64,000 bases of DNA from Candidatus Gastranaerophilales bacterium (GTDB lineage Bacteria > Cyanobacteriota > Vampirovibrionia > Gastranaerophilales > Gastranaerophilaceae), in contig CALUVL010000002.1 in NCBI GenBank assembly GCA_944324225.1, forward strand, positions 1 to 64,000. The letters are read 5' to 3'. The position numbers were made by a program, and so were the translations under genes. Positions 59,207-64,000 of this stretch are shown here, piece by piece; the stretch's first letter is position 1, and the number at the start of each line of letters is the position of its first letter. The notes below the pieces were generated by a model. It did not search any database, was not told where the DNA came from, and was given only the letters and a program-made list of their open reading frames with translations.

Positions 59207-60568
59207 TTAGAACATCAATCTCCAGATTAAAAATCTCTTATTTAATTTTTCAGAGAATTTTTTCAAATTACAGGTTGTAACTTTCGTATCATCTATAATT
59301 GTTTGTAATTCAGTTTTCTTTTCAGGTGTCATCTGGTTCACTGTTGAAAGTGCTATATTAAGGTTAATCATTGCTTTGTTTGCGTTAGATACAGCACTTG
59401 TTAAATCTTTTTTCAGTTGTTCGTCCTTAGTAAATCCGTTAATGTATGTACTGATTTCATTTGCATTATGTGCTATTTCTCTTATGTCTGCAGCCATCTG
59501 TGCAGCTTCTTCATCATTTCCTATAATTTTATTTATGTTTTGTGCAAGCTGATCCATTGAATTAGCTGTAGACATCATTGTTTTTTTAAATTCAGGGTCG
59601 CCTATAATTGTATTTATATTTTCAGACATTTTGTTGAAATCTTTGGATGTTTGATCAAGCAGAGCCATTAATGTGTCGATATCTTCTCTTGACGATTCAA
59701 CTATAGCATCAATTTTGCTCATTGTGTCAGCTGTTTTTTCTGTTAAATCATTTATATTCGTTACAGAAGCTTTCAATTCTGCAATCACTTCATCTGATAA
59801 CAAATCATTAACCTTTTTGTTTGTTTCTGTCAACGATTCAGCGGCCTTGTATTGCCATTCCATAAAGTCAGATATTCTCATCGGCTCTACAATTGTATAA
59901 GGAGATGTTTGCGTCGGGTATGGAAGAGTTACATCATCTAATGTTGAAACAAGAAGTGATTTTTCTCCTTTTTCAGTTATCGTTTCGCCTTTAAGGAATT
60001 CCGGCAGAATAAGCCCGGGAAGATTAATTATATAATCTATTTTGTATGCATTGTTTGTTTTTATTGTATCTTTGACGTTATATGGCAAAACTTCTCTTGA
60101 GACAATTTCTATATTTTTGATTTTTCCAACATTACAGATGTTGTCATCAAGTTTCATTTTTACATCATCATCTTTGTATAAAACATCTTTATTTTTCATT
60201 GGGATATAGATAGTGCGAGTTTTAGGCGGAGTAATTTCAAGGAAAAGTTCGCCGATGAGTCCGGACTGCTGGATTGAAAATACAGAAGCTTTTGGTATTT
60301 CAATTCCGGGTTCCGTAATTACAAATTTTACATCAACGTGGCTGTTTTCGTTGTCAATTACTGGTTTAATTTCTTCAACCTGTCCGACTTTTAGACCCAT
60401 CATCTGAACGCCTGCACCGGGACGCATGCCATTGACATCTTTGAATGTTATTTCGATACGTTTTGCCGAAGAAAGAGCACGTCCTTTTACTTTAAGAACA
60501 ACTCCTACCAGCAAAATCAGTGATAACAGTGTCAAAAGTCCTACTTTAAAAGATGATGAAAATCTCAT
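59207..60568 (-). CDS. MCE/MlaD-family lipid-transport protein
   Basis: 453 residues. An N-terminal transmembrane anchor (FKVGLLTLLSLILLVGVVLKV), the MCE beta-barrel domain (about 38-115: EITFKDVNGMRPGAGVQMMGLKVGQVEEIKP... GLIGELFLEI) and a long helical C-terminal part (about 240-440) of DUF/laminin-like repeats (VNDLLSDEVIAELKASVTNINDLTEKTADTMSKIDAIVE). It carries phospholipids between membranes. The permease (MlaE) and ATPase (MlaF) genes are not next to it. AAAGGGA lies before the ATG. Confidence 0.88.
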   Translation of the reverse strand: MRFSSSFKVGLLTLLSLILLVGVVLKVKGRALSSAKRIEITFKDVNGMRPGAGVQMMGLKVGQVEEIKPVIDNENSHVDVKFVITEPGIEIPKASVFSIQQSGLIGELFLEITPPKTRTIYIPMKNKDVLYKDDDVKMKLDDNICNVGKIKNIEIVSREVLPYNVKDTIKTNNAYKIDYIINLPGLILPEFLKGETITEKGEKSLLVSTLDDVTLPYPTQTSPYTIVEPMRISDFMEWQYKAAESLTETNKKVNDLLSDEVIAELKASVTNINDLTEKTADTMSKIDAIVESSREDIDTLMALLDQTSKDFNKMSENINTIIGDPEFKKTMMSTANSMDQLAQNINKIIGNDEEAAQMAADIREIAHNANEISTYINGFTKDEQLKKDLTSAVSNANKAMINLNIALSTVNQMTPEKKTELQTIIDDTKVTTCNLKKFSEKLNKRFLIWRLMF

Positions 60569-60656
60569 TAAATCCCTTTCCTTATTATAGCTAACGCTAT
60601 TGTAACAGAAAAATTATTTAATGCAAAAATCTTAATAATCAAAGCATCAACTCTTA

Positions 60657-61412
60657 TTACAAGTAGTTAGCAAGAACATTGCGGACATAATTTTGAGTTT
60701 CTGCATACGGAGGAACTCCGTCGTATTTGTCTACAGCGCCAGGGCCTGCGTTGTAAGCTGCAAGTGCGAGTATTATATTTCCGTTATATTTGTCAAGCAT
60801 TGATTTGAGGTATCTTGTGCCACCGTCAACATTTTGAACCGGATTAAACGGGTCTTTAACCCCGAGGCTTGCGGCAGTTGCAGGCATAAGCTGCATTAAT
60901 CCCATAGCACCTGCCGGAGACTTTGCTCGGGTGTTAAACCCTGATTCCTGTTTGATTACTGCTTTAATCAAATCTTCATCAACGCCATGTTTTTCTGCAA
61001 TTTGCGAAATCATTCCTAAAATTTGATGCTTTTGCGTTTGATTGGAAGAGATATTCTTTAAAGAAGGCATTTCATCCGGAATTTTGACTTCCTGCAGTTC
61101 TTCAAGCGCTGTATTCAGGCTATTTACTGGATTGGGGTTTTTAACGAGGTCAGCATTAACCTTCATTGCCTGAGGACCTAAAAGCAGAGAACCAAAGTCT
61201 ACTGCAGAACTTTTTAAAACATTTTCAAACGATTGGACATTAGCTCTTGTGTTCGGGTAAATTGTGTCAATAGGATTTTGTGTTTGCGGAATTTCAGGGC
61301 CGTTAAGCTGGTTTCTGAAATTGGCAACTCTATTTTGGAGCTGTGCATATCTTTGCATAGCCTGCGCTTTTCCGCCTGAATTTAGTAATCCCTGTATCAT
61401 TTCCGAAAACAT
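60657..61412 (-). CDS. Lytic transglycosylase (SLT domain)
   Basis: 251 residues. Residues ~130-250 are the goose-lysozyme-like SLT domain: [50 protein letters not shown] (catalytic Glu in KQESGFN), [50 protein letters not shown]. The N-terminal half is helical and Gln/Asn-rich, with no signal peptide. This layout resembles phage- or flagella-type transglycosylases that leave the cell by another route. AAGGGGA lies before the ATG. Confidence 0.9.
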   Translation of the reverse strand: MFSEMIQGLLNSGGKAQAMQRYAQLQNRVANFRNQLNGPEIPQTQNPIDTIYPNTRANVQSFENVLKSSAVDFGSLLLGPQAMKVNADLVKNPNPVNSLNTALEELQEVKIPDEMPSLKNISSNQTQKHQILGMISQIAEKHGVDEDLIKAVIKQESGFNTRAKSPAGAMGLMQLMPATAASLGVKDPFNPVQNVDGGTRYLKSMLDKYNGNIILALAAYNAGPGAVDKYDGVPPYAETQNYVRNVLANYL

Positions 61413-61606
61413 AATTTTCGTCCCCTTGTCTTTTGTCGAAAACTTACATAATCTCCGACATCTCTTATTATTCTATATACTATAACCCTTTTTGTTATCC
61501 TCTATTTGAATTAATGATTTTTATAAAAATGTCAAAATTATTCATAAAGGGGCAATTTTTAGGGCTAAAAATTTTTATATTATATGTATGGAAAAGGAGA
61601 AATTAT

Positions 61607-62224
61607 ATGGTAATTTCAAAATTAGTTGCAAAAACGATTAACTATGTAAGAGCCGCCGGTAAAAGCTCTATATTGCAAACAAATGTATATGATTTAAAAA
61701 AAATTAAGGATGTAAAACTTTTTTATAATAAATCAGCTTTACAGTTGGATGATATTGCTTACCACGGATCACCTTATAAATTTGAAAAATTTAATATCGA
61801 AATGATAGGATCCGGAGAAGGTGCAGCAAAACGCGGAAAAGGTATATATCTTTTTAGAACTAAGAAATTTGCTCCGTATTTTGCAAATATAAAAAGTCCG
61901 GATGCTCCGCTGCATCTTGGTGTAAGTAAATCCATAAACAATCCGAATCCTCATGTATATACAGTTTCCGGTTTAAAATCAATGAATTTTAAAAAGGTTT
62001 CTTTAGCTGATTCTAAGAATATTTCAAGAATGCAAGAAAGTTTTGAAAGGAATTATCCGGATGTCGATGGTATTGAAATGCCTAACGGCGAAATTTGTGT
62101 GTTTCCAAAGTCAGTAGAAAAATTGAAAATTAAGCATATTGATAAATTGGAAAACTTTATAATGTTAAACAGAGGATTCCCTTTTAGAGTTTGGACAACA
62201 GATAAAGCTAAACTTACCTTATAA
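61607..62224 (+). CDS. Putative ADP-ribosyltransferase-like protein
   Basis: 205 residues from the ATG after AAAAGGAGA. The middle matches the ART domains of polymorphic/MuF-type toxins: YHGSPYKFEKFNIEMIGSGEGAAKRGKGIYLFRTKKFAPYFA (HGSP-type NAD loop, GEGA...GxGIYL), and a late acidic motif DGIEMPNGEICVF that could supply the catalytic Glu. There is no signal peptide and no adjacent immunity gene. Its end overlaps queA by 11 bp (convergent). Whether it is a toxin or a cellular regulator cannot be read. Confidence 0.6.
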   Translation: MVISKLVAKTINYVRAAGKSSILQTNVYDLKKIKDVKLFYNKSALQLDDIAYHGSPYKFEKFNIEMIGSGEGAAKRGKGIYLFRTKKFAPYFANIKSPDAPLHLGVSKSINNPNPHVYTVSGLKSMNFKKVSLADSKNISRMQESFERNYPDVDGIEMPNGEICVFPKSVEKLKIKHIDKLENFIMLNRGFPFRVWTTDKAKLTL

Positions 62225-63299
62225 ACATGCAATCTCCATAGGAGAAAAATCTGTAATTATTTTCTATTGCTTCATTGTAGGCTTTGAAAATAAAATTCTT
62301 ACCTGCAAGTGCGGACACAAGCATAAGAAGCGTTGATTTTGGCAGGTGAAAATTCGTAATCAATTCGTCAATTACCTTAAACTCATAAGGCGGATAAATA
62401 AAAAGCTCCGAGTGATCACGGCAGGCTTTTATGCAGCCGAATTTTTGATATGCTGTTTCTAAAGTTCTGACAGTTGTTGTGCCGACTGCAATTAATTTTT
62501 TACCCTTTGCTTTTGCTTCATTGATTTTTCTTGCTGTTTCTTCGGATATTTCAAAGGTTTCAGAATGCATTTTATGCTCTAAAATGTTTTCGCATTTTAC
62601 GGGTCTGAATGTGCCAAGTCCGACATTTAAAGTAACATAAGCTATCTCAACTCCTTTATCCTGAAGCTTCTGCAAAATCTCTTTTGTAAAATGCAACCCT
62701 GCTGTCGGGGCGGCAACAGAACCCTCGTCTTTAGCATAAACTGTCTGATAGCGTTCAAAATCAAGTTTTTTAATATCTTCACTCTGGAGTTTTCTTTCAA
62801 TATACGGAGGGAGCGGAATATTGCCGTTTCTGTGCAAAACATCCAAAACCTCGCCTTCGTAAATAAGTTCCACAATCCAGCCGCCGTCTTCTTCTGTTCT
62901 TTCGATTGCCCTGACCGAAAGCTCATCACTTATTTTGATTATCGTATCGGGCTTAATTCGCTTGGATGGTTTTATAAGAACTTCCCAGTAAGAACCGTGT
63001 GAGGTCTGAAGGGCAGAAGAGTCTGAATTTTTTATTGTACCGAGATTTTTAAGCAAAAATACTTCTATTTTTGCCCCCGTGTCCTTGTGCCCGATAAGCC
63101 GTGCCGGCATGACTTTTGTGTTGTTCAAAACAAGGATTGAATTTTCGTCAATCAAATCTACAATGTCATAAAAATGCCTGTGCAGAATTTTGTGCGAATT
63201 TCTTTCAAGAACCATCATTCTTGAGTTTTCGCGCTTGTCCGCCGGAAGCTGTGCTATCAATTCTTCCGGCAGTTCATAATCAAAATCCGATACAAGCAT
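62214..63299 (-). CDS. queA: S-adenosylmethionine:tRNA ribosyltransferase-isomerase
   Basis: Moves the ribosyl group of SAM to preQ1 in tRNA (queuosine synthesis); 361 residues, normal length. Seen: DFDYELPEELIAQLPADKRENSRMMVL, LVLNNTKVMPARLIG, TVYAKDEGSVAAPTAGLHFT (substrate motif, about residue 193), YVTLNVGLGTFRPVK, and TNFHLPKSTLLMLVSALAG. AGAGGTT lies 5 nt before the ATG. It begins 9 bp after the end of yidC. Confidence 0.96.
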   Translation of the reverse strand: MLVSDFDYELPEELIAQLPADKRENSRMMVLERNSHKILHRHFYDIVDLIDENSILVLNNTKVMPARLIGHKDTGAKIEVFLLKNLGTIKNSDSSALQTSHGSYWEVLIKPSKRIKPDTIIKISDELSVRAIERTEEDGGWIVELIYEGEVLDVLHRNGNIPLPPYIERKLQSEDIKKLDFERYQTVYAKDEGSVAAPTAGLHFTKEILQKLQDKGVEIAYVTLNVGLGTFRPVKCENILEHKMHSETFEISEETARKINEAKAKGKKLIAVGTTTVRTLETAYQKFGCIKACRDHSELFIYPPYEFKVIDELITNFHLPKSTLLMLVSALAGKNFIFKAYNEAIENNYRFFSYGDCMFIR

Positions 63300-63308
63300 T
63301 TTTAACCT

Positions 63309-64000
63309 CTATTTCATCCCGAATTTTTTCTTCAAAGTGTCGAGGATAGAACCGTTAACTTCAGGAACTTTTGCATTGTTGTCAACAATTTCTGCTTCAA
63401 TAAGTTTTGAGCCGTCGGTTGCCTGAACTTTTTTGGCTGCTTCTTCTGCGTCAATCTGTTTGTTTACGATAATTGTCTGTAGAACCTGAATTATGTTAGA
63501 CACAATCAAGTAAATCAAGACACCAGCAGGAATCGGTATTATAACAAAAGTTGCAATAATCATAATTGGCATAAATGTGCCCATTGATTTTTGTATAGCC
63601 TGCTGTGTCGGATCTTCCGGCATGTTTTTCTGGTTTTGCGCCATCATCAATTTCTGAGAAAGCCACATTGTAAGTCCGAATAAAGCAATCAAAACAAGCA
63701 CATCCCAATGGAAAGACCGTTCAACAGCTTTTGATGGCACTGTGGCAGTTAAAAGTCCGCCGTGACGTTCAAAGGTCACTTTTTCGGTTTCTTTGGTGTT
63801 AATATCTGTTATTGTCATATCAGCCTTTTGAATCTGATCAAGCTGGCTGAATTTAAGATCAAGCTGGTCAAGACTTACTTTAAAGTCAATATTTTCGCCC
63901 GGCACAAGTTCGCCCTGAATTTCAAGAGCTTTATTAGGTTTGTCAACTTTAACATTTTGGAGTGTTTCTGTTGGCAGATAAACTGTTGCTGTTTTGCCTA
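63309..64000 (-). CDS. yidC: Membrane protein insertase YidC (partial, runs off the window)
   Basis: The 3' part of the gene; the reading frame is open to the window edge at 64000, so the N-terminus and first transmembrane segment are missing. Visible are the end of a periplasmic domain (beta-rich, up to about 63720), a transmembrane helix WDVLVLIALFGLTMWLSQKLMM, the YidC/Oxa1 core (QQAIQKSMGTFMPIMIIATFVIIPIPAGVLIYLIVSNIIQVLQTIIV) and an acidic C-terminal tail. It inserts membrane proteins with or without SecYEG. It is transcribed ahead of queA. Confidence 0.9.
   Translation of the reverse strand, partial: GKTATVYLPTETLQNVKVDKPNKALEIQGELVPGENIDFKVSLDQLDLKFSQLDQIQKADMTITDINTKETEKVTFERHGGLLTATVPSKAVERSFHWDVLVLIALFGLTMWLSQKLMMAQNQKNMPEDPTQQAIQKSMGTFMPIMIIATFVIIPIPAGVLIYLIVSNIIQVLQTIIVNKQIDAEEAAKKVQATDGSKLIEAEIVDNNAKVPEVNGSILDTLKKKFGMK

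Noticed and set aside
1-64000. CRISPR array.
   Set aside because: No series of regularly spaced identical repeats was found; the repeated elements are MITE-like, att sites or short tandem units.

Overview
The window looks like chromosome from an AT-rich, diderm, anaerobic bacterium. The best guess is a gut Gastranaerophilales (Vampirovibrionia/Melainabacteria, the non-photosynthetic sister of Cyanobacteria). The evidence is the combination of lipid A/Kdo genes (waaA, lpxK), an MCE lipid-transport protein, a two-partner secretion porin and OmpH with a ClpC-type Clp ATPase, a trimeric NADH-linked [FeFe] hydrogenase, and several lineage-specific proteins carrying short PxFTG/ITFTG-type segments. 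This assignment is inference; no rRNA gene is present to settle it.

Layout. 1-7.5 kb: waaA, a class V aminotransferase, folK, an HI0933-type flavoprotein, an unknown membrane protein behind a structured leader, dispersed repeats and a GT2 glycosyltransferase. 7.5-14.4 kb: a divergent cluster that reads as one envelope assembly. It has two TonB-like proteins, an FHA-like polytopic membrane protein and a TrbI/VirB10-like exported protein on one strand, and two secreted von Willebrand A proteins on the other. 14.4-22.3 kb: an HEXXH protein, a MITE, a PPP phosphatase, tRNA-Glu with a duplicated 3' end, clpC, a TPR protein, pth and an XRE regulator.

22.38-39.74 kb is an integrative island in the 3' end of tRNA-Lys, bounded by perfect 43-bp direct repeats. 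It carries a tyrosine integrase, a DUF4917 (SIR2-like) protein, an excisionase-like HTH protein, a retron-type reverse transcriptase preceded by a hairpin-rich noncoding stretch, a serine resolvase with a res-like site, hicAB, an HNH protein and a DUF4062 protein. It also carries a 1600-residue autotransporter. Between a small FimB/FimE-sized tyrosine recombinase and the autotransporter operon lies a 159-bp segment flanked by inverted repeats, with a promoter-like sequence now pointing away from the adhesin. I read this as an invertible, phase-variable promoter in the OFF position, carried on a mobile element.

39.7-64 kb returns to core genes: a nucleotidyltransferase-like protein, a GT5 (starch-synthase-like) protein with a C-terminal membrane segment, a CNT nucleoside transporter, bioD-bioA, the TpsB porin, OmpH, hydC-hydB-hydA, a DUF2339 membrane protein, lpxK-nth, an MCE protein, a lytic transglycosylase, an ADP-ribosyltransferase-like protein, queA and a partial yidC.

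Across the window, several genes with no Shine-Dalgarno have a -10 hexamer ending only 6-7 nt before the ATG, which predicts leaderless mRNAs. This pattern also decided several starts given here.
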